This document shows, in pieces, positions 9,150 through 18,629 of a stretch of DNA of 46,650 bases (position 1 is the stretch's first letter; every line of letters starts with the position of its first letter). The stretch comes from Lamprocystis purpurea DSM 4197 (lineage in GTDB: Bacteria > Pseudomonadota > Gammaproteobacteria > Chromatiales > Chromatiaceae). Below the pieces are notes generated by a model. The model saw nothing but the letters and a program-made list of their open reading frames with translations. It did not search any database and was not told the origin of the DNA. The position numbers and the translations under genes were made by a program. The DNA is taken from contig NZ_KB902528.1 in the NCBI RefSeq assembly GCF_000379525.1, positions 1-46,650 on the forward strand. The letters run 5' to 3'.

Positions 9150-9587
9150 TCAATCAGGCCAGAAGTCCCGGCTCAGGATGTCATCGATCGCGTAGTGACA
9201 AACCGTCGGGAAGGTCTCGTCCCCAAGCCCTGTTTCATCCGCGGCCCATTCCACCGCCTCGCGGTACGCATCAGTCAGTTCCTCGGCCAGGAAGCGGCGC
9301 AGACTTGGATTTTCCTTGAATAGCCGAGCGATGTCGTTGCGTTGAGTACGGATCGTCCCCTTCCAACTGTTGGAGCGCGCTTCCGGTTGAAACTGCCATT
9401 TCAACAAATGAGCCATGAGCACACGTAAGCGTCGGAACAATTCGCGCCGTTCGTTTCCCATCTCGGCCTCGAGTTCCTGAATCAGGTGAGTGATATCCAG
9501 CGCGCCGAGCGCCCCGGATTTCAATAAACCGACCTGCTGTTCCAGCCATTCAAAGCGATCGGCCTCATGCAGTGTCGTGACGCTCAT
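9150..9587 (-). CDS. DUF29 family protein
   Basis: A 145-residue soluble helical protein of the DUF29 family, whose function is unknown. Typical segments are ALDITHLIQELEAEMGNERRE, the RRLRVLMAHLLKWQFQPE stretch and SWKGTIRTQR. The start at 9587 is set by GGAGGT 7 bases upstream; the open frame continues further up with no family likeness. DUF29 genes are often present in many scattered copies in cyanobacteria and purple sulfur bacteria. Here one sits between the permease and lyase genes of the ethanolamine cluster and is flanked by palindromic repeats, which suggests it arrived as an insertion. Confidence 0.8.
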   Translation of the reverse strand: MSVTTLHEADRFEWLEQQVGLLKSGALGALDITHLIQELEAEMGNERRELFRRLRVLMAHLLKWQFQPEARSNSWKGTIRTQRNDIARLFKENPSLRRFLAEELTDAYREAVEWAADETGLGDETFPTVCHYAIDDILSRDFWPD

Positions 9588-10002
9588 TGAGTCAACCTCC
9601 GCCTCGGGTCCCTGATCATCTTGGTACGAAACGCGGCTAAAAGCCGTTGCGCAATCCGATGGTCTTGATGTTAGCCGCTGCGCAGGTGAGGTACAAGACC
9701 GGGGGCCGGGGCTCGTGACAGCCTGGATCATGAGTCCGGCCAGGACGTTGGCTTGCCACGGGACATCCGGTTCGCCCCAGAACTTCGTACCACGCGGGCT
9801 CAACGTTCGGTGATCGGGCGACGCGACCGGAGGCCGACGCTTTAGCGGGCGGCGGTGTCGTGTCCGGCTGAAGCCTTGACCTCCGGTCTGTTGCGCGGGT
9901 ACAGCAAGATCCGCGGGGGCCTGTAGGGGCGACTAAAGTCGCCCCGACATCCTGCGCAGTCGGAGCTTTACTCCTGGGCATCGCTTTCAGTCCGATAGCC
10001 TG
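9588..10002. repeat. Non-coding gap with two hairpins
   Basis: About 415 bases with no gene. It contains an imperfect 20-bp inverted repeat, CCGGAGGCCGACGCTTTAGC at 9827-9846 against 9867-9886, related to the core of copy C. It also contains a tight hairpin at 9926-9945, GGGGCGACT-AA-AGTCGCCCC. The second hairpin lies 58 bp past the stop codon of the permease gene and could end its transcript, although no T-run follows it on that strand. Confidence 0.6.
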
Positions 10003-11454
10003 CTAGCCGCCCCCCAACTCTGCCTCCGCCCGCGCAATGGCTTCGAACTCTTCTTCCGGAGCCTGCGCAACGAGGTGATGCCGGCTGTAGAAGAAGAAAT
10101 AGGCAACCATCACCGCATAGAAGCCCGCGGCGTAGAGCACGACCCGCAAGTCCACCAGGAAGCCGGCCGCGAAGGCCGTGATGGCCAAGACCAGGGCGAT
10201 GCCGGAGGTCAGGATGCCGCCGGGGGTGCGGTAGGGGCGGTCGAGTCCGGGTTCACGGCGCCGCAGCGCGATATGCGCGGCGGTCATCAGCACATAGCTG
10301 ATGGTCGCGCCGAAGACCGCGACCAGGATCAGCAGGTCGCCCTCGCCGGTGAGGGCCAGCAGAAAGCCGATGGTGCCGGGGATGATGAGCGCGACCCACG
10401 GCGTTTTGTGGGCGCCGGTCAGCGACAGGAAACGCGGCAGATAGCCGGCGCGGGACAGGGCGAAAAGCTGGCGGGAGTAGGCGAAGATGATGGAGAAGAA
10501 ACTCGCGACCAGTCCGGCGAGCCCGACCAGATTGACGAAGGCACTGATCCAGGTGCCCCCGCCATAGGCCGTGGCCGCTTCCAGTGACTCGACCAGCGGA
10601 TTACCGCTGGCCTGAATGGTGGCCGAGCCGGCACCGCCCGGACCCACGACCAGGATCGAGGCGGCGAAGAACAGCAGGATCAGCATGCCCACGATCAGCC
10701 CCTTGGGCAGGTTCTTCCGGGGGTCCGCCGCCTCCTCGGCGGCCAGCGGCACGCCCTCGATGGCGAGGAAGAACCAGATGGCATAGGGGATCGCCGCCCA
10801 GATGCCGATATAGCCGAAGGGCAGGAAGGCGCTGGCGCCGACGGCGGTGGTCGGCGCGATATCGAACAGGTTGGCGGTGCTGAAATGGGGGATCATCGCG
10901 ACCACGTAGACCACGAGCGCCGTGGCCGCGACCGCGGTGATCAGGAACATGAGCTTGAGCGCGGTGCCGGCCCCGTAGATGTGGATGCCGACGAAGACCG
11001 CATAGAAGGCCAGATAGATCGGCCAGCCGCCGACGCCCAGCAGCGACTGGGTGTAGGCCCCGATGAAGACGGCGATGGCCGCCGGGGCGATGGCGTATTC
11101 CAACAGAATCGCGGTGCCGGTCAGGAAGCCGCCGACTGGACCGAAGGCGCGGCGGGCGAAGCCGTAGCCGCCGCCGGCCGTCGGGATCATGGACGAGAGT
11201 TCCGCCAGGGTGAAGACCATGGTGGTATACATCACGGCCATCAGGATGGTGGCGATCAACAACCCGCCCCAGCCGCCTTGTTTGAGTCCGAAGTTCCAGC
11301 CGGCGAAGTCCCCGGAGATCACATAGGCCACCCCCAGTCCCGCCAACAGCACCCAGCCGGCCGCCCCGGTGCGCAGTTGTCGGTGCTCGAAATAGCTCGC
11401 GTCGACCTTCTCATAGTCGGCGCCGTGGACGTGGATATTGGGTTGATCGGCCAT
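10003..11454 (-). CDS. eat: Ethanolamine permease (APC superfamily)
   Basis: Inner-membrane importer of the amino acid/polyamine/organocation superfamily, best read as the ethanolamine permease subfamily. The 483-residue product has about 12 hydrophobic segments. It shows the early VAYVISGDFAGWNFGL substrate-site region, TAGGGYGFARRAFGPVGGF, and the cytoplasmic loop VPLAAEEAADPRKNLPKG. The N-terminal ~35 residues (HGADYEKVDASYFEHRQLR) match the hydrophilic head of this subfamily. The adjacent eutBC genes support ethanolamine as substrate. Another amine or amino acid cannot be excluded by sequence alone. Confidence 0.85.
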   Translation of the reverse strand: MADQPNIHVHGADYEKVDASYFEHRQLRTGAAGWVLLAGLGVAYVISGDFAGWNFGLKQGGWGGLLIATILMAVMYTTMVFTLAELSSMIPTAGGGYGFARRAFGPVGGFLTGTAILLEYAIAPAAIAVFIGAYTQSLLGVGGWPIYLAFYAVFVGIHIYGAGTALKLMFLITAVAATALVVYVVAMIPHFSTANLFDIAPTTAVGASAFLPFGYIGIWAAIPYAIWFFLAIEGVPLAAEEAADPRKNLPKGLIVGMLILLFFAASILVVGPGGAGSATIQASGNPLVESLEAATAYGGGTWISAFVNLVGLAGLVASFFSIIFAYSRQLFALSRAGYLPRFLSLTGAHKTPWVALIIPGTIGFLLALTGEGDLLILVAVFGATISYVLMTAAHIALRRREPGLDRPYRTPGGILTSGIALVLAITAFAAGFLVDLRVVLYAAGFYAVMVAYFFFYSRHHLVAQAPEEEFEAIARAEAELGGG

Positions 11455-11860
11455 GTGTCATGTCCCGTGGTTGGCGCGGTGTGTCGCGATCACAGGCGGA
11501 AGCCTTCCTGCCGGTTGCGCTTCGCTTGCGAATCGGGCGGTTCGCCGGGTCGCTGCACCGCGGCGGTGCGGTGGGTCGGCGGAAGGGCCGCTTGCAGCCC
11601 TCAGGACACAATCAAAGCAAACATCGGGCCGGGCTGTCCGAGGCGCGGTCGTGCCTGCGCCGACGCGTCGCGCCCCGCCGCAGTCCAAGGCTTTACCCTG
11701 TAAGTCGTGCAGCGACCCTGTGGGAGCGGCGTCCCGCCGCGACGGGGCGGGCGCGCAGCCGCAGGCTTAGAGGTCGCCGCGGCACCGCATCGCGGCCGGA
11801 GGCCGCTCCCACACGATCCCGGCCGGCTTTTCACAGTAAAGCCCTGGGCTCCAGAACGGG
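11455..11860. repeat. Non-coding gap with REP-like repeat, copy 2
   Basis: About 400 bases between the eat start and the end of mnhG, with no supported gene. It holds the second REP-like element: left arm 11720-11742 (GTGGGAGCGGCGTCCCGCCG and on) and diverged right arm 11790-11812. The promoter of eat must lie here too. No regulatory box was recognised. Confidence 0.65.
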
Positions 11861-12217
11861 TCAACCCGCGTCTGTTTCCTCGCTCTGCGCCGCGGATTCG
11901 GGTTGCGATTCGGGTTCAGGCGCCAGACTGTGCAGACGTTGATGCAGCGCCGCCTTGGCAAGCAAGTGGGCGCTCACCGGCGCTGTGATGAAGAGGAAGA
12001 GTGTCACCAGGACTTCGTGCAGGCTCAGCCCGGCGCCGCGCGTGCTGAACCAGACGGCGGAGGCGACCAGCAGGCTGCCCACGCCCAAGGTCGTTGCCTT
12101 GGTGGGGCCGTGCAGGCGGGTATAGAAATCCCGCAAACGCACCAGCCCCAAGGCTCCGATCAGGGTGAAAACAGCCCCGGCCAGAATCAACACCGACACC
12201 ACCAGTTCGATCATCAT
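11861..12217 (-). CDS. mnhG: Mrp/Mnh cation:proton antiporter subunit G
   Basis: Small membrane subunit of the multi-protein Na+(K+)/H+ antiporter. About 118 residues with three hydrophobic helices. GLVRLRDFYTRLHGPTKATTLG is the hallmark of the MnhG/PhaG family. The C-terminal tail (PEPESQPESAAQSEETDAG) is acidic and probably cytoplasmic. An ATG at 12217 or 12214 is preferred; a GTG at 12226 is also in frame. It is the last gene of the operon, 16 bp after mnhF, and is followed by a REP-like repeat. Confidence 0.92.
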   Translation of the reverse strand: MMIELVVSVLILAGAVFTLIGALGLVRLRDFYTRLHGPTKATTLGVGSLLVASAVWFSTRGAGLSLHEVLVTLFLFITAPVSAHLLAKAALHQRLHSLAPEPESQPESAAQSEETDAG

Positions 12218-12232
12218 GCTATCCACTATTCA

Positions 12233-12502
12233 CTATTCAATGATATCGCCCCGCAACAGATACTTGCACAGCGCAACCGTCCCCACGAATCCCATCATGG
12301 CGATCAGCAGTGCTGCCTCGAAATAGAGTGCGCTGTTCTGTCGGATGCCGAACAGGACGATGAGCGCGACCGCATTCACCGCAAGGGTATCCAGCGCCAG
12401 GATGCGGTCGGGTCGGCTCGGGCCGATCAGCAGTCGCCACAGGGTCAGGAGGGCGGCGAGGCCGACCAACGCGAAAGCCAGGGGGACGACGGTGTTCAGC
12501 AT
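12233..12502 (-). CDS. mnhF: Mrp/Mnh cation:proton antiporter subunit F
   Basis: An 89-residue membrane subunit with three helices. The segment RLLIGPSRPDRILALDTLAV is the family signature, and the C-terminus MMGFVGTVALCKYLLRGDIIE is typical. The ATG at 12502 overlaps the end of mnhE by 7 bp, indicating coupled translation. The frame stays open far upstream within mnhE, but that is a shadow. Confidence 0.93.
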   Translation of the reverse strand: MLNTVVPLAFALVGLAALLTLWRLLIGPSRPDRILALDTLAVNAVALIVLFGIRQNSALYFEAALLIAMMGFVGTVALCKYLLRGDIIE

Positions 12503-13041
12503 GATTCGAAGACCTGCTTCAACGGGGCCTCGTAACGCGACTTGATAGCGGCGATCAGCGCGGCTGAATCGGTCAGATCCAGCGCGTGGATCAGCAGGGT
12601 GCGCCGGTCCGGGCTCAAGCGTGCCGAGACCGTGCCCGGGGTCAGTGAGATGGTATTGGCGAGCAGGCTGATGGCGAGATCGGAGGTCAAATCCAGCGGG
12701 AGTTGCACGAATCCCGGTCTTAACCGCTGCGGTCCGCGCAGGATCAGCCAGGCGACCGCCAGATTGGCGACCAGGATGTCGTAGAGCACGACGCCGATGA
12801 AGCGCAGCAGCACCAGCGGCCGGCGGGCCTGGACCCGCTCGGGCCAGAAGCGCAGGGTGAAGCGCGGGATGGCCCAGCCGAACAGCAGGCCCAGCAGGAA
12901 CTGTCCAGCCGAGACGCTGTTCGCCAACAGGAGCCAGATGACGGTCAGCGCGGCCGTCAGGATGGGGTGGGGCAGCAGTCGGTGCAGTCTGCTTTTCGCG
13001 GCTGGTGCGGCGCCATCCGTCGGGTTGTTCATCGTGGTCAT
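12496..13041 (-). CDS. mnhE: Mrp/Mnh cation:proton antiporter subunit E
   Basis: A 181-residue subunit with N-terminal membrane helices and a soluble C-terminal domain. Family features are HPILTAALTVIWLLLANS near 25, FVQLPLDLTSDLAISLLANT and ISLTPGTVSARLSPDRRTL in the central region, and LIHALDLTD. Its start overlaps the mnhD stop as ATGA (13038-13041), so translation is coupled. The protein is probably needed for assembly or proton entry of the complex rather than ion binding itself. Confidence 0.93.
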   Translation of the reverse strand: MTTMNNPTDGAAPAAKSRLHRLLPHPILTAALTVIWLLLANSVSAGQFLLGLLFGWAIPRFTLRFWPERVQARRPLVLLRFIGVVLYDILVANLAVAWLILRGPQRLRPGFVQLPLDLTSDLAISLLANTISLTPGTVSARLSPDRRTLLIHALDLTDSAALIAAIKSRYEAPLKQVFESC

Positions 13042-14570
13042 CCCTCGCCCAGCACGGCCCGCACATAGCCGTCCGGTTGCAGTAACTGGTCCGCCATGGC
13101 CGCGGTGTAATCGCTCAGCGGTCCGGCCCAGAGGGTCATAGCCGCGCCTAGGGTGAGCAGTGCGGCGACCGGCGCCAAGGCCCGCCAGGTCGGCGGCGGG
13201 ACCGCGGTTCCGCCGTCCGCCTCAGCAGTTTGATAGAACAGCAGGCTGCCGGAGCGTGCCAGGGTCAGCAGCGCCAACAGTCCGCCGCCGAGCACGATCC
13301 CCAGCACCCAGACCGCCGCCGGGTGGTCCAGCGCGGCGCGCAGGATCAGAAACTTGCCGATGAAGCCGGACAGCGGCGGCAGCCCGACGATCAGGATTGC
13401 GCCCAAAAAGAACAGCACGCCCAGGACCCAATGGCGCCCCATGACCGGACCGGGGACCAGTCGGTCGGTGTGTTCACCACGTTGTCCGGCGATCAGATCG
13501 GCCAGCAGGAACAATGCCGCCGCCGCGAAGGTGCTGTGCGGCAGGTAATAGAGTCCGGCGCCGATGCCGGACACCGTGCCCAGCCCGATGGCGGTCAGCA
13601 GGGTGCCGATCGAGGCCACCACCAGATAGGCGATCTGCAGGCGCAGCCGCTCGCTGCCGGCCGCCCCGATCAGGCCCACCGCCAGGGTCAACAGGGCCAC
13701 CGGCAGCAGCCAGTCGGCGATCAGATTGGCCGCCGGACCGGCGTCGGCGCCGAAGATCAGCGTGGAGACGCGCAGGATGCTGTAGGCGCCGACTTTGGTC
13801 ATGATCGCGAACAGGGCCGCCGCCGGTGCGCTGGTGTTGGCATAGGCGGCGGGCAGCCAGAGATAAAGCGGCACCAGGGCCGCCTTGAGGGCGAAGACGG
13901 CGAACAGCAGGAGTCCGGCCGTGCGCACCAGCGGCAGGTCTTGCGGCGACACGGCCGCCGCCTTAACGGCCAGATCGGCCAGGTTGAGTGTTCCCAGCAC
14001 GCCGTAGAAGGTGCCGGCGGCGAACAGGAACAGGGTCGAGCCGACCAGATTGATAACCACATAGTGCAATCCGGCACGGGTCCGCCGCCGCCCGCCGCCG
14101 TGCAGCAGGAGCCCATAGGAGGCGAGCAGCAGGACCTCGAAAAAGACGAACAGGTTGAACAGGTCGCCGGTGAGAAAGGCCCCCGACAGCCCGAAGATCT
14201 GCAGTTGGAAAAGCACGTGGAAATGACGGCCGTCGCGGTCGCTTCCCAAGCACCCGTAGGCCAGGGCGAACCAAGCCAGCAGACTGGTGGTCACCAACAG
14301 CCAGGCGGCCAGCCGGTCGGCGACCAGGACGATACCGAAGGGCGCCGGCCAATTGCCCAGGGCGTAGACCAGCACGGACCCGTCGGCGACGGCGCGGGTC
14401 AGCATGAGGGCCAGGACGACCTGGCCGAGCGCGCAGGTCAGGGCGAAGGCGCGCCGCCAACGCAGGTCCAGCGACCGGCCCAGCAGCAGCGCGATCCCCG
14501 CCAGCACGGGCAGCAGGACCGGGGCTATGACCAGTTGGCTCGTCGTCACCGCGTCCACCCGCGGCCGCAC
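13038..14570 (-). CDS. mnhD: Mrp/Mnh cation:proton antiporter subunit D
   Basis: A large membrane subunit of 510 residues, homologous to complex I antiporter-like subunits (Proton_antipo_M). It has about 14 hydrophobic segments. The conserved LFVFFEVLLLASYGLLLHG region carries the key membrane glutamate, and ALKAALVPLYLWLPAAYANT contains the lysine and the helix-break segment seen in NuoN/L/M proteins. It lies 30 bp after mnhC and overlaps mnhE by 4 bp. Confidence 0.93.
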   Translation of the reverse strand: MRPRVDAVTTSQLVIAPVLLPVLAGIALLLGRSLDLRWRRAFALTCALGQVVLALMLTRAVADGSVLVYALGNWPAPFGIVLVADRLAAWLLVTTSLLAWFALAYGCLGSDRDGRHFHVLFQLQIFGLSGAFLTGDLFNLFVFFEVLLLASYGLLLHGGGRRRTRAGLHYVVINLVGSTLFLFAAGTFYGVLGTLNLADLAVKAAAVSPQDLPLVRTAGLLLFAVFALKAALVPLYLWLPAAYANTSAPAAALFAIMTKVGAYSILRVSTLIFGADAGPAANLIADWLLPVALLTLAVGLIGAAGSERLRLQIAYLVVASIGTLLTAIGLGTVSGIGAGLYYLPHSTFAAAALFLLADLIAGQRGEHTDRLVPGPVMGRHWVLGVLFFLGAILIVGLPPLSGFIGKFLILRAALDHPAAVWVLGIVLGGGLLALLTLARSGSLLFYQTAEADGGTAVPPPTWRALAPVAALLTLGAAMTLWAGPLSDYTAAMADQLLQPDGYVRAVLGEG

Positions 14571-14600
14571 GGCCGGTGCGGCAAGCCTGTCGTGCGGCGC

Positions 14601-14930
14601 TCACGGCTCATGCATTCCATCCACATGGTCATTTCCCAGTTCGGCTCGCGCCTTGAGCGCCAGCATGATGACAAAGGCGGTCATGGCAAAGCCGATGACG
14701 ATGGCGGTCAGCACCAGGGCCTGGGGCAGGGGATCGGTGTAGGCCGCGGCGGTCGGGTCGATGAGCGGCGGGCGGCCAACGACCAGCCGGCCCATCGCGA
14801 ACAGGAACAGGTTCACCGCGTACGACAGGAAGGTCAGTCCCAGCAACACCGGAAAGGTTCGGGCGCGCAGGATGAGATAGACACCGCACGCGGTCAGGGT
14901 ACCGATGATCAGGGCCAGCAGTGCCTCCAT
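14601..14930 (-). CDS. mnhC: Mrp/Mnh cation:proton antiporter subunit C
   Basis: A 109-residue NuoK-like membrane subunit with three helices. GVYLILRARTFPVLLGLTFLSYAVNLFLF and LPQALVLTAIVIGFAMTAFVIML are characteristic in kind; the acidic residues of NuoK are largely absent, as usual in MnhC. The start at 14930 fits the family length. The longer open frame upstream would translate through a REP arm, so it is rejected. Confidence 0.92.
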   Translation of the reverse strand: MEALLALIIGTLTACGVYLILRARTFPVLLGLTFLSYAVNLFLFAMGRLVVGRPPLIDPTAAAYTDPLPQALVLTAIVIGFAMTAFVIMLALKARAELGNDHVDGMHEP

Positions 14931-14945
14931 CAGCCGTTCCCCCTC

Positions 14946-14968
14946 GTGGGAGCGGCGTCCCGCCGCGA
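14946..14968. repeat. REP-like single arm, copy 3
   Basis: One 23-bp arm identical to the left arm of the REP elements at 4808 and 11720. It lies in the 70-bp gap between the mnhA/B fusion gene and mnhC, inside the operon, where it may affect transcript stability. The opposite arm is missing. Confidence 0.7.
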
Positions 14969-15000
14969 TGGGTCCCGCGCGATCTTCAGTAAAGTGTTCA

Positions 15001-17817
15001 TCAGTCGGCCCCTCGGGCGTCCGGTGCTTGATCCGCCGCCGGATGGCTCGCGTCATGCACCAGCCCCAGGTGGATCAGGATCAGCAGGGTTGCACCCACC
15101 ACCACCAGATAGACCCCGAGATCGAAGGCCATGGCCGAGGCGAGTTCGAAATCACCCAGCGGCCAATGGATGTGCGTGAAGGTCGAGGTCAGGAAGGGAT
15201 AGCCGAGCACCAGGCTGCCGAGCCCGGTCAGGGTCGCGATGAGCAGACCGGCGCCAATCAGCGGATGCAGGTCGCCGGGCAGGCGCGCGTGGGTCCAGGC
15301 CACGCCGTTGGCCAGGTATTGCATGATCAGCGCGACCGCGGTGATCAGCCCGGCGATGAACCCGCCCCCCGGCTGATTGTGCCCGCGCAGCAGGATGTAG
15401 ACCGAGACCAGCAGCGCCAGCGGCAACAGCAGGCGCACCAGCGAGGCCATGATGGCCGGGTGCAGGTCCGGGTCCCACTGGCGGCCCTGATCGTCACGTG
15501 CCGGCCCGGTGAGTTGCAACCCTTCCAGCATGGCGTAGATCCCCAGCGCGGCGAGCGCCAGCACCGTGATCTCGCCCAGGGTGTCGTAGCCGCGGAAATC
15601 CACCAGGATCACATTGACCACGTTGGTGCCGCCGCCGCCCGGCAGACTGTTGGCCAGGAACCAGTCGGCGATGGAGGCCTGGGGTCGGGTCAGCACCGCC
15701 CAGGCCAAGGCGGCGGCAGCGCCGCCCGCGGCGACCGCCAGCAGCAGGTCGCGGCCGTGGCGGATGCGGCTGAACTCCGCAGGGGTCGTCTGCGGCAGGA
15801 AATAGAGTGCGAGCAGCAGCAGGATCACGGTCACCACTTCCACCGACAACTGGGTGAGCGCCAGATCCGGGGCGGAGAAAACCACGAAGATCAGTGAGCA
15901 GCCGAGCCCCACGGCCCCCAGCAGGATCAGCGCCGTGAGCCGCTGACGGTGCAGGACGACCACCAGCACCGCCGTGATCATCAGCCCCAAGGCGGCCAGA
16001 CTGCCGGCCAGGCCCACCGGCAGCAGCGGGCGGGGGCCGGTCAGCGGCACCGCCTGCCCCCACCAGCCGGCGAGGCCGAGCAGCAGCGCGCTCAGCACGA
16101 AGAAGAGCAGCATCCGCTGTAACGAACCGCTATCCAGTCGGGCGGTCACCCAGGCGGTCAGGGTGAAGACCCCCGCCACCAGCCGGTCATAGCCCTGGCG
16201 GGCCTCGAACCGGCCCTCCACCCGGTCGGCCAGGGCGAACAGGGGGCGGCGGCCGAGATAGACCAGTCCGCCGCCGGTCAGGGCGATGACGCTCATCCAC
16301 AGCGCTGGACTGAACCCGTGCCAGATGGCGAGATCGTGGTCCGGCAAGGGACCTTGCAGAACCCCGGCAGCCGCCACCGCCAGCAGGGGTTCCACCGTCA
16401 GCGCCGGCAGCATCCCGACCAGGATGCAGATGGCCACCAGCACCTCCACCGGCACCTTCATCCAGCGCGGCGGCTCGTGAGGCGTGCGCGGCAGGTCCAC
16501 GGGTTTGCCGTTGAAGAACACGTCATGGACGAAGCGCAATGAATAGGCCACCGCGAAGATGCCGGCGAAGGTCACCGCGGCCGGCACCAGCCAGCCGAAG
16601 CGGTAGAGGCTTGCCACCCCCACGGCCTCGGCGAAGAACAGTTCCTTGGACAGGAACCCGTTGAACAGCGGCACCCCGGCCATGGCCGCCGCCGCCACCA
16701 TGGCCAGCGTCGCCGTGTAGGGCATGTAGCCCCAGAGGCCGTTGATGCGGCGCATGTCGCGGGTCCCGGTCTCATGGTCGATGATGCCGGCGGCCATGAA
16801 CAGCGACGCCTTGAAGGTCGCGTGATTGATGATATGGAAGACCCCGGCGAGCGCGGCGAGCGGCGTGCCGATGCCGAACAGCATCGTGATCAGCCCCAGG
16901 TGGCTGATGGTGGAGTAGGCCAGCAGGCCCTTCAGGTCATGTTTGAAGAGCGCGATCACCGCGCCGATCACGAGCGTGACCAACCCGGTCAGCCCGACCA
17001 GCCAGAACCATTCCGGGGTACCGGACAGGGCGGGGAAGAGCCGCGCCAGCAGAAAGACCCCGGCTTTGACCATGGTGGCCGAGTGCAGATAAGCCGACAC
17101 CGGCGTCGGTGCCGCCATGGCATTGGGCAGCCAGAAGTGGAAAGGGAACTGCGCCGACTTGGTAAAGGCGCCGAGCAGGATCAGCACCAGCATCGGCAAA
17201 TAGAGCGGATGGGAGCGGATCCGGTCGCCGGCGGCCAGGACCGCGCTCAGCTCATAGCTGCCGACGATCTCGCCCAGCAGCAGCACGCCGCCGAGCAGCG
17301 CCAGCCCGCCCATCCCGGTCACCGCCAGCGCCATGCGCGCCCCGTTGCGGGCCTCCGCGCGCTGATGCCAGTAACTGATCAGCAGGAAGGACGACAGACT
17401 CGTCAGTTCCCAGAAGATCAGCAGTTGGATCAGGTTTTCAGACAGCACCAGCCCCAGCATGGAGCCCATGAACAGCAGCATGAAGCAATAGAAGCGTCCC
17501 AGCGGGTCCTGCGGCGAAAAATAGTAACGGGCATAGAGCACGATCAGGAACCCGATGCCCAGGATCATCAGGGCGAACAGCAGCCCGAGCCCATCCAGGC
17601 GAAAGACCAGATCGAGCCCCACCGCCGGCATCCAGGCGATCCGCTCGACCAGCGTCGCGCCGGCAAAGGTGTCCATGGCGCCCTGGACCAGCCACCCGCC
17701 GGCCGCCAGGGTCGCGGCGCCCGCGATCCAGGCGGCGACATTGGGCCCAAGGCGCGCGGCCCAGGCCGCCAGCGCGGCGCCCAGAAACGGGATGATGACA
17801 CAGAAGACGAGTTGCAT
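15001..17817 (-). CDS. mnhA: Mrp/Mnh antiporter subunit A/B fusion
   Basis: The largest antiporter subunit, 938 residues, with MnhB fused to its C-terminus as in group 2 (Pha-type) Mrp systems. In order: Proton_antipo_N/M region (about 60-400) with [19 protein letters not shown] and [19 protein letters not shown]; a further membrane block; MbhD-like (about 610-680, [20 protein letters not shown]) and MbhE-like parts; and an MnhB domain (about 800-920) with [20 protein letters not shown]. The ATG at 17817 is chosen because it begins directly with the first helix ([19 protein letters not shown]); a start 13 codons earlier is possible. It is the first gene of the operon A/B-C-D-E-F-G, whose likely role is Na+ or K+ export and pH balance. 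Confidence 0.93.
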   Translation of the reverse strand: MQLVFCVIIPFLGAALAAWAARLGPNVAAWIAGAATLAAGGWLVQGAMDTFAGATLVERIAWMPAVGLDLVFRLDGLGLLFALMILGIGFLIVLYARYYFSPQDPLGRFYCFMLLFMGSMLGLVLSENLIQLLIFWELTSLSSFLLISYWHQRAEARNGARMALAVTGMGGLALLGGVLLLGEIVGSYELSAVLAAGDRIRSHPLYLPMLVLILLGAFTKSAQFPFHFWLPNAMAAPTPVSAYLHSATMVKAGVFLLARLFPALSGTPEWFWLVGLTGLVTLVIGAVIALFKHDLKGLLAYSTISHLGLITMLFGIGTPLAALAGVFHIINHATFKASLFMAAGIIDHETGTRDMRRINGLWGYMPYTATLAMVAAAAMAGVPLFNGFLSKELFFAEAVGVASLYRFGWLVPAAVTFAGIFAVAYSLRFVHDVFFNGKPVDLPRTPHEPPRWMKVPVEVLVAICILVGMLPALTVEPLLAVAAAGVLQGPLPDHDLAIWHGFSPALWMSVIALTGGGLVYLGRRPLFALADRVEGRFEARQGYDRLVAGVFTLTAWVTARLDSGSLQRMLLFFVLSALLLGLAGWWGQAVPLTGPRPLLPVGLAGSLAALGLMITAVLVVVLHRQRLTALILLGAVGLGCSLIFVVFSAPDLALTQLSVEVVTVILLLLALYFLPQTTPAEFSRIRHGRDLLLAVAAGGAAAALAWAVLTRPQASIADWFLANSLPGGGGTNVVNVILVDFRGYDTLGEITVLALAALGIYAMLEGLQLTGPARDDQGRQWDPDLHPAIMASLVRLLLPLALLVSVYILLRGHNQPGGGFIAGLITAVALIMQYLANGVAWTHARLPGDLHPLIGAGLLIATLTGLGSLVLGYPFLTSTFTHIHWPLGDFELASAMAFDLGVYLVVVGATLLILIHLGLVHDASHPAADQAPDARGAD

Positions 17818-17978
17818 GGGGCCGATGGACTCCGGGGCCGCGTGGCCGATCCGCAACAGGCGCGGACCGCTGCCGACCGGTCGGATTCTACCTGACTGGC
17901 GCCCTGGGTCGACAGAAACCCTGGTCTGACGACGGAATCACAAAACCCAAGAGCTTTGGTTTGTGCTAGGCTTCGATC

Positions 17979-18227
17979 ATGCCCACCGTCTTGCGTCTCG
18001 ACCACCTGCGCGTGGTGATCTATCCGAACGATCATCGCCCCGCGCACGTACACATCATCGGCGGTGGCGGTGAGGCGGTCTTCAACCTGCGTTGCCCGGA
18101 TGGTCCGCCGGAGTTGCGCGAGAACTATGGCTTCTCGCGGCAAGAACTGACGCGCATCCAGGCCGCGCTTGCCGCGGCGCTGACTGCGGCCTGTAATCAC
18201 TGGAGCATGATCCATGGTCAACCCTGA
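17979..18227 (+). CDS. DUF4160 protein
   Basis: An 82-residue protein of the DUF4160 family. The early segment VVIYPNDHRPAHVHI with its His-x-His pattern and the NLRCPDGPPELRENYGFS core are typical. Function is not established. The family almost always occurs with DUF2442, and such pairs are commonly regarded as toxin-antitoxin-like. Here the DUF2442 gene overlaps it by 14 bp, which supports a two-gene unit. The gene is divergent from the mnh operon. Confidence 0.8.
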   Translation: MPTVLRLDHLRVVIYPNDHRPAHVHIIGGGGEAVFNLRCPDGPPELRENYGFSRQELTRIQAALAAALTAACNHWSMIHGQP

Positions 18228-18627
18228 AGAACTGGAGCGCGCCAATGCCTGTGGCCTGCAACGCCTCGCGGCTGGCCCGGTGGCGGTTTCGGCCCGCTAT
18301 GACAAACGTGTGCATCGCGTGGTGATCGGCCTGTCCAGCGGCATCGAACTTGGATTCCTGCCGCATGATGCCCAAGGGCTCGAAACGGCCAAACCGACCG
18401 ATCTGGACCTCATCGAAATCAGCCCCTCCGGCCTGGGCCTGCACTTTCCCAAGCTGGACGCAGACCTCTACCTGCCCGCCCTACTGGAAGGGTTCCTGGG
18501 CAGCCGCCACTGGACCGCGGCTCAACTCGGCAAGAAAGGCGGCAGCGTCAAGAGCGCCGCTAAGGCCCAGGCCGCGCGCGCCAATGGGCGCCGCGGTGGC
18601 CGACCCAGAACCGCCAGGGCAACCTGA
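18214..18627 (+). CDS. DUF2442 protein
   Basis: A 137-residue protein whose middle (RVVIGLSSGIELGFLPHDAQGL ... LIEISPSGLGLHFPKLDADLY) matches DUF2442. The C-terminal tail (GKKGGSVKSAAKAQAARANG and on) is rich in Lys, Arg, Gly and Ala and may bind nucleic acid. It overlaps the DUF4160 gene and is probably co-translated. By analogy it would be the antitoxin or regulator of the pair, but this is not demonstrated. Confidence 0.8.
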   Translation: MVNPEELERANACGLQRLAAGPVAVSARYDKRVHRVVIGLSSGIELGFLPHDAQGLETAKPTDLDLIEISPSGLGLHFPKLDADLYLPALLEGFLGSRHWTAAQLGKKGGSVKSAAKAQAARANGRRGGRPRTARAT

Positions 18628-18629
18628 CG

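Noticed and set aside
10885-11703. A 272-codon plus-strand frame opposite the permease
   Set aside because: It is the antisense shadow of the permease gene, with Gly/Asp/Arg/Gln-rich composition.
13230-15179. A 649-codon open frame on the plus strand opposite mnhC/mnhD
   Set aside because: It lies against clear antiporter genes and its translation is Gln/Arg/Gly/Asp-rich low-complexity sequence, as expected of a GC-rich antisense frame.
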